A DNA stretch of 62,038 nucleotides, from the NCBI GenBank assembly GCA_026710045.1, contig JAPORU010000038.1:1-62038 (forward strand), given 5' to 3'. Origin of the DNA: Aestuariivita sp. GTDB taxonomy: Bacteria > Pseudomonadota > Alphaproteobacteria > Rhodobacterales > Rhodobacteraceae. Positions 36,122 to 44,836 of the stretch are shown here, one piece after another. Numbering within the stretch: the stretch's first letter is position 1; every line of letters begins with the position of its first letter. The notes below the pieces were generated by a model, which did not search any database, was not told the origin of the DNA, and was given only the letters and a program-made list of their open reading frames with translations. The translations under genes and the position numbers were made by a program.

Positions 36122-36739
36122 TCATCCAGCGGTTTCCTGTGCCGGAAACACCCACGGCTGCGTCTTTGCGCGCTGCGCCCGATATGCCATTATGGCTGGT
36201 CGGTGGTGTTCTGTAAGGTCGATGTCATCCCATCCGTTGATAAGCTTTTGTGCCGAAGCGTCACTGAGGGTGAATGAAATGGTCTGATCATCGAACATTA
36301 TTTTTCTTTTTTCTATATTGAGATAGAACACGGCCGAATCGCCGTCTAGCCAAGTGATGATATCCGTCACCTTTCGTTCACTCATCAGTGCAGGCAACAG
36401 ACCATTGTTTATACTGTTGGCGGCGAAGATATCTCCAAAGCTGGGCGCGATTACAGCGCGGATACCGAAATCGATGAGTGCATAGACGGCGGCTTCGCGG
36501 GACGATCCGCTGCCGAAATTGCGCCGTCCGATGAGGATATTGACCTCTGGATGGCGATTGATGGGGAAATCTGGGCGCGGATCACCATTCCTGTCGAAGC
36601 GGAGATCATGGAGCAGAAATTGGCCATAGTCGCCGGATCGCGGCGTTGACATGAAGCGCGCCGGGATCAGTTGATCGGTATCGACATTCGCAATGTCGAG
36701 TGCAGCGGCGAGGCCTCTATGTTCGGTCCATCCGGTCAT
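36122..36739 (-). CDS. leuD: LeuD-type small subunit of a 3-isopropylmalate isomerase-like hydratase
   Basis: A 205-residue swivel-domain subunit. Signatures include ALDIANVDTDQLIPARFM, NILIGRRNFGSGSSREAAVYALIDFGIRAVIAPSFGDIFAAN and SINNGLLP. It partners LeuC in the aconitase superfamily. In leucine synthesis the pair isomerises isopropylmalate through a dehydrated intermediate; related pairs hydrate citraconate, maleate or dimethylmaleate in catabolism. The ATG overlaps the leuC stop by four bases. Context (regulator, TRAP transporter and a lyase across the divergent promoter) argues for a catabolic substrate, although sequence alone looks like ordinary LeuD. Confidence 0.88.
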   Translation of the reverse strand: MTGWTEHRGLAAALDIANVDTDQLIPARFMSTPRSGDYGQFLLHDLRFDRNGDPRPDFPINRHPEVNILIGRRNFGSGSSREAAVYALIDFGIRAVIAPSFGDIFAANSINNGLLPALMSERKVTDIITWLDGDSAVFYLNIEKRKIMFDDQTISFTLSDASAQKLINGWDDIDLTEHHRPAIMAYRAQRAKTQPWVFPAQETAG

Positions 36740-38130
36740 ATTGCGTTACGCTCTGTGAGCAAGGGGCGGACATCGGTGAGGTACCCTGTCACAGCGGCGG
36801 CCGCCACCATGGCTGGTGACATCAGATGTGTTCGCGCATCGCGGCCTTGTCGGCCACGGAAATTCCGGTTTGTGGTCGAAGCGCAGCGTTTGCCCGGTGC
36901 AACGTGATCGCCGTTCATTGCAACACACATCGAACAACCAACGCCGACCCACTCAAGCCCGGCATCCGTGAATATATGGTCTAGTCCCTCGGCTTCGGCT
37001 TGAACTTTAATTTGCTGGGAGCCCGGTGACACCAGCCCCGGTACCTTCGCGTGTCGGCCCACCAGAATCGCGGCCGCCGCTCGAAGATCCTCAATCCGAG
37101 CGTTGGTACATGATCCAATGAACACCTGATCGATTTGAATCTCGGTCAGTGCGCGTCCTGGAACAAGGCCCATATAGTCAATGGCAGCCGCCACACGCTC
37201 TGCGTTTGTGCCCGACAAATTGGCGGGGCTCGGAACGGTTGCGGTCACAGGAAGGGCGTCCTCGGGGGAAGTACCCCACGTGACAATTGGTGCGATTTCT
37301 GCAGCGTCGAGGCTGATGTCAAGATCAAACTCTGCATTTGTCTCACTTTTTAGCGTTTCCCAATAAACCTGCGCCCGTTCAAAGGTCTGACCGGACGGTG
37401 CGTAAGGGCGTCCTTTTACGTAAGCGAACGTTGTCTCATCGGGAGCGACCATCCCGAATCGTGCGCCACCCTCTATCGACAAGTTGCAAAGTGTCATGCG
37501 ACCTTCCATTGAAAGCCTGCGTACGCTATCACCTGCATATTCAATGGCATGTCCCTGTGCTCCGTCTGCTCCGAGTTTTGCGATCCATGCCAGTGCCAGA
37601 TCTTTGGCGCCAACACCTGGTTGAAGGTTTCCGGATACCGTAATGCGCATTGACTTTGGCCGGCTTTGCCAGATGGTTTGGGTTGCCAGAACGTGGGCGA
37701 CCTCGGTTGCACCAATTCCGAAGGCGAGTGCGCCGAACGCGCCATGGGTCGAGGTGTGGCTGTCACCGCAGTTGACGAGAAGACCCGGGAGCGTAAGACC
37801 CTGCTCCGGTCCAATCACATGCACAATACCCTGCCGTGGGTCATTTAAGCCAAAACACGTCATACCGTGTCTTTTGGCATTGCTTTCGAGTGTTTTGATC
37901 ATCTGAGCTATGGCGGGACTGGCGGTTGTACCGCGTGTCGGCGCATAATGATCAACAACACCAAATGTGAGTCCCGGTTCAGCAATTGACGCGACTCTTG
38001 TCGCCAGCTTTGCGAACGCATGATTCGATCCTTCGTGAACCAGATGACGATCGACCCAGAGGAGTGACCGACCATCTTCGCTGCGTCGAATTTCATGAGC
38101 ACTCCAGAGTTTGTCGAGAAGTGTTGTCAT
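36736..38130 (-). CDS. leuC: LeuC-type large subunit of a 3-isopropylmalate isomerase-like hydratase
   Basis: A 464-residue aconitase-superfamily subunit. It has CGDSHTSTHGAFGALAFGIG, FIGSCTNARIEDLRAAA and GVGCSMCVAMNGD, giving the three [4Fe-4S] cysteines (one in GSCTN, two in CSMC). RNFRGRQGRDARTHLMSPAM completes the LeuC pattern. VGVGCSMC replaces the usual REPGCSMC, a small departure near the active site. ATG 38130 overlaps the stop of the regulator gene (ATGA). There is no leuB nearby, and in many alphaproteobacteria the biosynthetic leuCD lies next to rplS, which here it does not. The role is either leucine synthesis or, as I favour from context, hydration of a substituted maleate. Confidence 0.87.
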   Translation of the reverse strand: MTTLLDKLWSAHEIRRSEDGRSLLWVDRHLVHEGSNHAFAKLATRVASIAEPGLTFGVVDHYAPTRGTTASPAIAQMIKTLESNAKRHGMTCFGLNDPRQGIVHVIGPEQGLTLPGLLVNCGDSHTSTHGAFGALAFGIGATEVAHVLATQTIWQSRPKSMRITVSGNLQPGVGAKDLALAWIAKLGADGAQGHAIEYAGDSVRRLSMEGRMTLCNLSIEGGARFGMVAPDETTFAYVKGRPYAPSGQTFERAQVYWETLKSETNAEFDLDISLDAAEIAPIVTWGTSPEDALPVTATVPSPANLSGTNAERVAAAIDYMGLVPGRALTEIQIDQVFIGSCTNARIEDLRAAAAILVGRHAKVPGLVSPGSQQIKVQAEAEGLDHIFTDAGLEWVGVGCSMCVAMNGDHVAPGKRCASTTNRNFRGRQGRDARTHLMSPAMVAAAAVTGYLTDVRPLLTERNAI

Positions 38131-38954
38131 GGGTCTCGTGCTCCGATCACCGGTTCCCAATGGCGGGATGTACCGGCTCCAATGCGAGTCATACTCATCT
38201 CAATACGGAACCTGTCTGGCCGATACAAAGCAGACAAGTACTCGACTCCGTGTCCGTTCGCATCGCGGACAATTCTCTCGAGGGACAGCAGCGGGGAGCC
38301 AACGGAAACGTCGAGCGATTCCGCCGCGCCAGGACCGGCCAGGGTTGCCGTCACCATCTGATCGGCGCCGCCTACTTTTACGCCACTTTGTTCGAGCAAC
38401 CGAAAAAGTGGTTGTGTAGCAAGATCCGCCTCGTCGTAATTGCGTGCGATATCTTCTGGGACGTGCGTGGTCAGGAATGAAAAAGGTTCTCCGTCAAAGA
38501 GACGTACTCGAACGGCCGTCTGAACCCGCTGATCTTTTGTAAGTCCGAGCGTAACAGCGATAGAATTGGACGGAAAATTATAAGAAACGGAAAGGAGGCG
38601 AGCTGTCGTTTTTTGATCAAATTCAACAAGTTGAGGGATAAGCGTCGCAAAGTTCGCCGCAATCTTCTGGTCATGGTTTCGCTGAGGCAGGACCATTGAG
38701 CCGGCACCGATTTTTTTCTCAATCCAACCGTCTGCAGCCAAAGCGTCGAGTGCCCGACGCACCGTGATACGGCTTACATTAAGTGTATCCGCGAGGCGGT
38801 TTTCACCCGGTAAAAACTCTCCTTCGGCATAACGTCCATTGGAAATGTCGTCGCAGAGCAATAGGTATATCCGGTGAGCTTTACCGCCCTTGGGAAGCAA
38901 TGTCTGAGCGTGGATCATCACCGTCGCACATTTCCTGTTGGATGTCGGAACCAT
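38127..38954 (-). CDS. GntR/HutC-family transcriptional regulator
   Basis: A 275-residue repressor-like protein. Residues about 25-90 form a winged helix (GEFLPGENRLADTLNVSRITVRRALDALAADGWIEKKIGAGSMV), and about 105-260 a UTRA ligand-binding domain (TARLLSVSYNF to VEYLSALYRPDRFRIEM). HutC-type regulators usually release DNA on binding a pathway intermediate. It is the first gene of the left-running operon and its stop overlaps leuC, so it probably controls its own operon and the divergent one through the 110-base spacer. The start could be an internal ATG at residue 13. Confidence 0.88.
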   Translation of the reverse strand: MVPTSNRKCATVMIHAQTLLPKGGKAHRIYLLLCDDISNGRYAEGEFLPGENRLADTLNVSRITVRRALDALAADGWIEKKIGAGSMVLPQRNHDQKIAANFATLIPQLVEFDQKTTARLLSVSYNFPSNSIAVTLGLTKDQRVQTAVRVRLFDGEPFSFLTTHVPEDIARNYDEADLATQPLFRLLEQSGVKVGGADQMVTATLAGPGAAESLDVSVGSPLLSLERIVRDANGHGVEYLSALYRPDRFRIEMSMTRIGAGTSRHWEPVIGARDP

Positions 38955-39017
38955 CGGTTTTAGGTGCCGCCGGTTACAATAATCTGGTATATTTTTGCAA
39001 TTATTTGATCTTTAATT

Positions 39018-39050
39018 AGTACAAAATCTGCTATAAGAAAAGTACAAAAA
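39018..39050. promoter_or_regulatory. Direct repeat AGTACAAAA in the divergent promoter
   Basis: AGTACAAAA occurs at 39018-39026 and again at 39041-39049, start to start 23 bases, in an AT-rich spacer of about 110 bases between the divergent operons. TATAAG (39032-39037) between the copies could be a -10 element for the right-running operon, though no good -35 is seen. The repeat is a candidate site for the GntR regulator. Confidence 0.4.
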
Positions 39051-39063
39051 TTTGGGAGGATGT

Positions 39064-39624
39064 ATGCCGATCGTCGAGGCACATATACTGGAAGGTTATT
39101 CGTCCGAGGAAAAATCACGCCTGACCAAAGCCCTGACGGATGCCGTCCGCTTGGTCGTTCCTGCAAGCGACGACGCGGTGGTTGTCATGGTTCATGAAAT
39201 GGCGCCCGAAAACTATGCGCGAGGCGGACGATCTCGTTCTCCAGCGCCCGCACGGCCTGATCCGGAGAAAATCGCACTTGATTTTATGTCAGCTCTGGAA
39301 GCACGCAACATCAAGACGGCGGAGGCCATGTTGGCTTCGGACTTTCAGATGTCATTTCCGGGTGCAAAACCGATGACAACGATTGCCGAGTTGATCGATT
39401 GGGCTAAAAATCGGTATCGTTTCGTCAAGAAGACGATCGCTTCAACGGACGTTTTCCACAAGGAAGGCTGCGCGGTTGTCTATGTTATCGGCACACTGTC
39501 AGGGGAATGGTTAGACGGTACGTCTTTTGAAGATATCCGTTTTATTGATCGCTTCAAGATCAAGGATAGCAAGCTGATCTTTCAGGATGTCTGGAATGAC
39601 ATCGCCGAGGAGCTGAGGCGGTGA
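39064..39624 (+). CDS. 4-oxalocrotonate tautomerase-like / SnoaL-like fusion protein
   Basis: A 186-residue two-domain protein. Starting at ATG 39064 (after GGGAGG), the sequence begins Met-Pro (MPIVEAHILEG), so after Met removal Pro1 is available as the catalytic base of the tautomerase superfamily. The domain covers about residues 1-57. A Pro/Ala-rich linker (RSPAPARPDP) leads to a SnoaL/NTF2-like fold at about 66-186 (AEAMLASDFQMSFPG to IFQDVW). Such an arrangement suggests enol-keto tautomerisation or decarboxylation with a cone-shaped partner domain. The arginine expected at position 11 of 4-OT is absent. First gene of the right-running operon; its stop overlaps hyuB (GTGA). An upstream in-frame start at 39052 is less likely. 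Confidence 0.8.
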   Translation: MPIVEAHILEGYSSEEKSRLTKALTDAVRLVVPASDDAVVVMVHEMAPENYARGGRSRSPAPARPDPEKIALDFMSALEARNIKTAEAMLASDFQMSFPGAKPMTTIAELIDWAKNRYRFVKKTIASTDVFHKEGCAVVYVIGTLSGEWLDGTSFEDIRFIDRFKIKDSKLIFQDVWNDIAEELRR

Positions 39625-41315
39625 ATGATACGATTGATCCGATAACACTGGCCGTCCTGACTGGGCGTATGGAACAGATCGCCGATGAGATGGACGCGAC
39701 TCTCTTTAGGGCGGCGTTTAATCCGATCATCGCAGAAGCTCATGATGCTTCCCACGGGTTGTATCATGCGGATACGGGTGACACCCTGGTTCAAGGTAAA
39801 TCCGGACTTCCGATTTTTGTCGGCGTGATGGCGTTTGCTGTTAAGGCGGTGATTGACAAAGCCGCTGAGGTCGGAGATCTGATCGAGGGCGATACCTACA
39901 TCTTCAATGACGCCCATTTGGGTGGAACGCATCTGTCGGATATGCGATTGGTGCGTCCCTATTTCCGGGATGGCGAACTTTTTTGCTATTTGGCAAGTGT
40001 CGGTCATTGGCACGATGTCGGTGGCGCCGTGCCTGGAAACTACAATCCTTCTGCGACGGAGGCGTTTCAGGAGGCCTTCGTCCTGCCACCCGTCAAGTTG
40101 ATTCGCGGTGGTGAGATGCAGCAGGACATTGTTGACATTCTTGTGCGCAATACACGGATCCCGCAGTCGGCCATGGGGGACCTGAATGGTCAACTCGGAG
40201 CCCTGGACCTTGGGCAGAAGCGCCTAGACGAGCTTTTGGATGACTATGGTGTCGCGACTGTGAAGATGGCTCTGGATGCGCTCGGAGATCGTGCTGATGC
40301 GCTGATGCGGGGTGAGCTAGCCACGTTGCCCGACGGTCGCTGGGAGGCAGTCGATTATCTTGATAATGACGGGATTACCGACAAGGCCCTGCCGATCAAG
40401 GTTGCGCTCGAAATCCAGGGCGATCAGATGTCACTTGATTTCGACGGCACAGCGCCCGTGACGGCGGGCCCGGTTAATATCGCTTTACCCACCGCTGTGG
40501 CGACGGCTTATGTGGCGATCAAACATATTTTTCCAGATCTCCCCGCCAATGCCGGTGTGATGCGCTCAGTTGATGTCCGTGTGCCCCAGGGATCTCTCCT
40601 CGCTGCAGAATTTCCGGCTCCGGTAGGTGGATATACCGAGACGATTTTGCGCATGATCGATGTAATTTTCTCTGCAGCGGCGCAAGCCACCCCGGAGCGG
40701 GTTGTTGCGAACGCCTATGGTACGATCAACGCACTTTCTATCGCTGGCAAGCGTGCGAATGGCCAATCTTGGGTGATGTTCAGCTTTTATGGTGGAGGTC
40801 ATGGAGGAAGTATCGAAGGCGATGGATTGAATCATGGAAATGCCCCGATCTCGACTGCGACGATTCCGCCGATGGAGATTCTCGAAGCAACGTATCCGGT
40901 GATGTTCCGGGTGTGGGCTCTGCGTCCGGATAGTGCGGGTGCGGGTCAGCATCGCGGTGGGTTGGGTGCGACCTATGAGATCGAACTTCTCGAAGAGAAG
41001 GCGGACGTCTTTCTCTTCGGTGAACGCGGTCGGTTTTCTCCAAACGGCGTGGCTGGCGGCGAAGGCGGTGCAATGAACGTCTTTAAATTCGAGCAGAGCG
41101 ATGGTTGGAATGAACCGCCGTTGGTATCGAAGATGCTCGGCATTAAGCTCAAGAAAGGTCAGGCTGTTCGTCTCCAGACACCGGGTGGCGGCGGTTACGG
41201 CCCGCCACGCAAGCGTATAGCCGCAGCGGTTGCGCGGGACGTTGCCCTTGGTTATCTCACTCCGGAGAAGGCAACCGAGTTTTATGGTTCAGCTTGGGCG
41301 GAAGTCTCGTCGTGA
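39621..41315 (+). CDS. hyuB: Hydantoinase B/oxoprolinase family protein
   Basis: A 564-residue HyuB-type subunit. It starts with GTG overlapping the previous stop (NDTIDPITLAVLTGRMEQIADEM). Hallmarks are DATLFRAAFNPIIAEAHDASHGLY, GDTYIFNDAHLGGTHLSDMRLVRPYF and, near the end, LQTPGGGGYGPPRKR, the glycine-rich tail of the family. With HyuA it forms an ATP-dependent enzyme that opens lactam or imide rings (N-methylhydantoinase, 5-oxoprolinase) or, in a related branch, carboxylates ketones (acetophenone carboxylase). Only two subunits are present, which favours ring hydrolysis. The substrate is unknown. Confidence 0.9.
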   Translation: MNDTIDPITLAVLTGRMEQIADEMDATLFRAAFNPIIAEAHDASHGLYHADTGDTLVQGKSGLPIFVGVMAFAVKAVIDKAAEVGDLIEGDTYIFNDAHLGGTHLSDMRLVRPYFRDGELFCYLASVGHWHDVGGAVPGNYNPSATEAFQEAFVLPPVKLIRGGEMQQDIVDILVRNTRIPQSAMGDLNGQLGALDLGQKRLDELLDDYGVATVKMALDALGDRADALMRGELATLPDGRWEAVDYLDNDGITDKALPIKVALEIQGDQMSLDFDGTAPVTAGPVNIALPTAVATAYVAIKHIFPDLPANAGVMRSVDVRVPQGSLLAAEFPAPVGGYTETILRMIDVIFSAAAQATPERVVANAYGTINALSIAGKRANGQSWVMFSFYGGGHGGSIEGDGLNHGNAPISTATIPPMEILEATYPVMFRVWALRPDSAGAGQHRGGLGATYEIELLEEKADVFLFGERGRFSPNGVAGGEGGAMNVFKFEQSDGWNEPPLVSKMLGIKLKKGQAVRLQTPGGGGYGPPRKRIAAAVARDVALGYLTPEKATEFYGSAWAEVSS

Positions 41316-43369
41316 CCCGTCTGATTGGCGTCGATGTCGGTGGGACTTTCACGGATATCTTTGTTCTGGATGAGGAGTCGGGAACGGCCAGCGTCTCCAA
41401 GGTCCCAACCACATGGCCGGACCAGTCTGATGGTTTTCTGGACGGAATCGCGCGTCAGGTGGACGATCTGTCGACGGTTGGAGTCGTTGTTCACGGTACC
41501 ACAGCGGGCACCAATGCGCTTCTGGAGCGGAAGGGCGCTAAAATTGGAATTATCACGACGCACGGGCTTCGGGACGTGCTTGAGATGCGCCGTCGGGACC
41601 GACCCCAGACATGGGGGTTGCGTGGAGCGTTTGAGCCCATCGTCCCGCGTGATCTTCGTCTCGAGGTGTCGGAACGGACACTTGCCGATGGCACGGTACG
41701 GACGCCTGTTGATCTTGATGAGGTGCTTAGGGCAGCACAACTGCTTCTTGATCTGGAATGTGTGGCAGTCGCTATTCTCTTCGCAAATTCCTATGCTAAT
41801 TCGGAGAACGAACAGACAGCGGTTGAAGCGGTTCGGAAGTTCTGGCCTAATCCGCATGTGAGTTCTTCATCTGAGATTCTTCCGGAAATCCGTGAGTTTG
41901 AGCGTTTTTCTACAACCGCTCTAAACGCCTATCTTCAGCCGGAAGTGTCCGGTTACATTAATCGTCTTGATACTGCGCTTAAGGGCGATGGATTTGGCGG
42001 TGAGTTCATGATTGTGCAGTCGAATGGCGGTGTGATGGGAACGGACTCCGCCTGCCGTCAGCCTGTGCGTACGGCGCTTTCAGGTCCGGCGGCAGGTGTG
42101 ATGGCTGCAGGGTGTATCGCGCAAACCGCAGGGTTTGAAAACGTCATTACGGGTGACATGGGCGGTACGAGTTTTGACGTTGCCATTATCGCCGATGGTA
42201 AGTCGATGCTGTCGCAGCAGACTTCGATTGATTTTGGAATGGTTATTCGTGCGCCGATGATTGAGATAACGACGATCGGTGCTGGCGGCGGTTCGATTGC
42301 TTGGGTGGATCGCGGTGGTTTTCTGAACATTGGACCGGAAAGTGCGGGCGCGATGCCGGGTCCTGTGGCCTATGCGCAGGGTAACACACGGCCGACGGTT
42401 ACGGATGCTAACGTCGTTCTCGGGCGCATTGATCCAAACAGTCCGATCGGCGGCAAGCTCGATCGTTTGGATGTAAAGGCCGCGGCGAATGCGATTGCTG
42501 AACATGTTGGTTCCAAGCTTAATCTATCTTCAGAAGAGGCGGCAGAAGCCATCCTTCGTGTGGCGAATTCTCGCATGGCGGGTGCGATCCGGTTGGTCAG
42601 TATTGAGCGGGGATTTGATCCCAAGCGTTTCGTCTTCATGCCTTTCGGTGGCGGCGGTGCCTTGCACACCGCCGCCATGCTGCGGGATGTCGGGATTGGC
42701 CGCGCCATTATTCCGCGTTATCCGGGTGTTATCAGTGCCATGGGTTGTGTCATCGCCGATATGCGTCAGGACTTCGTACAAACGATCAACGCACGAACGA
42801 TGACACTTGATGTCGAAGGTTTGCGCGATTGCATGCAGAGTCATATCGATGTTGGTATGGCGGCGCTCGACACGGCGCAATCGCGCTTTACAACCCGTGA
42901 TATCGTGGTTGAACTGGATATGGCTTACGTTGGTCAGACGCATACTGTAGCTGTGCCGCTGTCCGTGACGGTCGTAGACGGTACGGTAGCAACGCCAACG
43001 CAAGCCGAGATCGAAGCGGCCTTTGATAAGGCCTATTTGGCCACCTTTAGCAGGCTTTTGAGAAACGGTGACCGTCGTATCATGAACCTCCGCACTGCCG
43101 TGGTTGGTAAGCGGCCAAAATTTGACTTGAGCGCCCTTGCTCCCATAGGTGGCAGCGTTGAGACCGCCAGGACCGGTAGCCGACCGGTTCACTTTGGCAA
43201 TGCCTGGTATCAGACGGTCATTTACGATCGTCTCAAATTGCCGGTTGGATCGGAAATCCGGGGACCGGCTATTCTTGTGCAACCCGACACGACTGTCCTG
43301 ATCGATCCGGGACTAACGGGTCGCGTAGATGCCTTTGGAAATACCGTAATCGAGTTGAGTGAAGTATGA
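41312..43369 (+). CDS. hyuA: Hydantoinase A/oxoprolinase family protein
   Basis: A 685-residue ATP-binding subunit of the ASKHA fold. It starts at GTG 41312 (VTRLIGVDVGGTFTDIFVLDE), overlapping the hyuB stop by four bases; an in-frame TTG at 41294 is less likely. GTTAGTNALLERKGAKIG, NGGVMG, SGPAAGVMAAG and GDMGGTSFDVAII are the nucleotide-binding motifs. RRRDRPQTWGLRG replaces the usual RQ.RP.LYDL loop of N-methylhydantoinases, so the substrate is probably not hydantoin itself. It phosphorylates the ring carbonyl with ATP while HyuB completes ring opening, by analogy with 5-oxoprolinase. Confidence 0.9.
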   Translation: MTRLIGVDVGGTFTDIFVLDEESGTASVSKVPTTWPDQSDGFLDGIARQVDDLSTVGVVVHGTTAGTNALLERKGAKIGIITTHGLRDVLEMRRRDRPQTWGLRGAFEPIVPRDLRLEVSERTLADGTVRTPVDLDEVLRAAQLLLDLECVAVAILFANSYANSENEQTAVEAVRKFWPNPHVSSSSEILPEIREFERFSTTALNAYLQPEVSGYINRLDTALKGDGFGGEFMIVQSNGGVMGTDSACRQPVRTALSGPAAGVMAAGCIAQTAGFENVITGDMGGTSFDVAIIADGKSMLSQQTSIDFGMVIRAPMIEITTIGAGGGSIAWVDRGGFLNIGPESAGAMPGPVAYAQGNTRPTVTDANVVLGRIDPNSPIGGKLDRLDVKAAANAIAEHVGSKLNLSSEEAAEAILRVANSRMAGAIRLVSIERGFDPKRFVFMPFGGGGALHTAAMLRDVGIGRAIIPRYPGVISAMGCVIADMRQDFVQTINARTMTLDVEGLRDCMQSHIDVGMAALDTAQSRFTTRDIVVELDMAYVGQTHTVAVPLSVTVVDGTVATPTQAEIEAAFDKAYLATFSRLLRNGDRRIMNLRTAVVGKRPKFDLSALAPIGGSVETARTGSRPVHFGNAWYQTVIYDRLKLPVGSEIRGPAILVQPDTTVLIDPGLTGRVDAFGNTVIELSEV

Positions 43370-43370
43370 T

Positions 43371-43976
43371 ATGATCCACGTAATTGAACCAGAACGCACG
43401 GCGCTTTTGACTGTCGACTTGCAGAACGATTTTTTGCATGAAGACGGTGCCTATGCTCGCGCAGGACAGACGTCGGAAGCACTCTCTGCGTTGCCAAAGA
43501 GGATTAAACCGCTGGTGGATATGTTTCGCACTGCGGGCTGTATCTACATCAGTGCGCAGTTCACGTTGGTTCCGGGACCGGATGGTCAGCCTCTCATCGC
43601 AAAGCACCTTAAAGAGCTTCGTCCGTTCCTCGGTAAGGGTGACTTCGCACCGGGCGCTTTCGGACATTGTCTTGTTGACGCGTTGTCGCCGGCGGATTTC
43701 ACCGTCGAAAAAGTCGCTTATTCGGCATTCTACCAGACCCGGCTGGAATACATCCTGAGGTTTCTCGACATTAATATGTTGATTGTCGGAGGGATCGTTA
43801 CCAATGGTGGTGTGGCGAGTACCATACGTGACGCGCATCTTCGCAATATCCATACGATTTTGCTGTCCGACGGTTGTGCCGCCTTCAAACAGGAGATTCA
43901 TGATGCGACGCTGACATCGCTCAGCTCGATCACCCTGATTAAATCCTGCATCGAGATGCGGAAGAGTTTGAGATGA
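43371..43976 (+). CDS. Isochorismatase-fold hydrolase lacking the catalytic cysteine
   Basis: A 201-residue protein of the isochorismatase-like (cysteine hydrolase) superfamily. Asp16 (LTVDLQND) and Lys114 (VEKVAYSAF) occupy two positions of the Asp-Lys-Cys triad. The third lies in GIVTNGGVASTIRDA: where nicotinamidases and maleamate amidases have Cys (typical TNVCVESTARDA), this protein has Gly147. True isochorismatases also lack that Cys, so a vinyl-ether or other non-covalent hydrolysis is possible; amidase activity by the usual mechanism is not. It starts at ATG 43371 just after the hyuA stop, and its stop overlaps the lyase gene (ATGA). Confidence 0.82.
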   Translation: MIHVIEPERTALLTVDLQNDFLHEDGAYARAGQTSEALSALPKRIKPLVDMFRTAGCIYISAQFTLVPGPDGQPLIAKHLKELRPFLGKGDFAPGAFGHCLVDALSPADFTVEKVAYSAFYQTRLEYILRFLDINMLIVGGIVTNGGVASTIRDAHLRNIHTILLSDGCAAFKQEIHDATLTSLSSITLIKSCIEMRKSLR

Positions 43977-44836
43977 GTCTTCGTTCGCGTCTTCGAGCGC
44001 CTGAGATCCTGATCGCGCCCGGCGTCTTTGACGGTCTGACGTCAATAATAGCTGCCAAGAGCCGGTTTGAAGCGCTTTATCTCTCGGGCGCGGCCGTATC
44101 ATATACCCGACTTGGACGTCCCGATATTGGACTGACCTCCGTTACTGAAATGACCGAGACGATGGCACTGATCCGTGATTGCGTGGACTTGCCAGTTATT
44201 GTGGATGCGGATACGGGCTTTGGTAACGCGCTTAACGCTCAACGTACGATGCGGCTTTACGAACGTGCCGGCGCAAGCGCGTTGCAGGTCGAGGACCAGA
44301 CGTTTCCAAAGCGCTGTGGGCATTTGTCTGACAAGTTGTTAATCTCGGTAGGAGAGATGGTCGGTAAGATCTCGGCTATGGCAGATGTCCGCTCCAATGA
44401 TGAGACATTGATTATCGCCCGCACCGATGCCATCTCCGTTGAAGGGTTTGAAGCGGCGTTGGAACGCGCCAACGCTTATGTTGAAGCGGGGGCTGATGTG
44501 CTCTTTATTGAAGCTCCGCGGTCTGGTGCTGAGCTTCGTGACGTCCCGAAATACTTTGATGGGCGCGTACCTCTGCTTGTGAATATGGTCGAAGGCGGTG
44601 CCACACCGCTGCATGACGCGGCGGATCTTGAGAAGATCGGGTATTCCATTGTGATCTTTCCAGGCGGTATTGTTCGTGCCTTGGTTAAGACCGCCGTGGG
44701 TTACTACGCCAGCTTGAAAGCCCATGGTTCAAACCGGCCTTTTGCAAAGCATATGTTTGATTTTGATGGTTTGAATGACTACATTGGAACGAGTGAGATG
44801 CTCAAGCTTGGTCGCTGTTACGAAGATAAAAAATGA
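43973..44836 (+). CDS. Isocitrate lyase/PEP mutase superfamily C-C lyase
   Basis: A 287-residue TIM-barrel protein. IVDADTGFGNALNAQRT carries the metal-binding aspartates and EDQTFPKRCGHLSDK contains KRCGH (residues 113-117), the catalytic cysteine loop that separates true lyases from PEP mutases. Characterised relatives are methylisocitrate lyase, 2,3-dimethylmalate lyase and oxaloacetate hydrolase. The EDQTFPKRCGHL form is close to the dimethylmalate/methylisocitrate group. It would cleave a 2-alkyl- or 2,3-dialkyl-malate to a 2-oxo acid plus a carboxylate, the logical step after hydration by the LeuCD-type enzyme. Overlaps both neighbours by four bases. Confidence 0.88.
   Translation: MSLRSRLRAPEILIAPGVFDGLTSIIAAKSRFEALYLSGAAVSYTRLGRPDIGLTSVTEMTETMALIRDCVDLPVIVDADTGFGNALNAQRTMRLYERAGASALQVEDQTFPKRCGHLSDKLLISVGEMVGKISAMADVRSNDETLIIARTDAISVEGFEAALERANAYVEAGADVLFIEAPRSGAELRDVPKYFDGRVPLLVNMVEGGATPLHDAADLEKIGYSIVIFPGGIVRALVKTAVGYYASLKAHGSNRPFAKHMFDFDGLNDYIGTSEMLKLGRCYEDKK

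Noticed and set aside
39582..44102. Long minus-strand frames opposite hyuB, hyuA and the isochorismatase/lyase genes (for example 39582-40193, 42530-43282, 43269-44102)
   Set aside because: They lie antisense to clearly recognisable coupled genes, show no family motifs and have biased composition rich in Arg, His and Thr, as expected for shadows of GC-biased genes.
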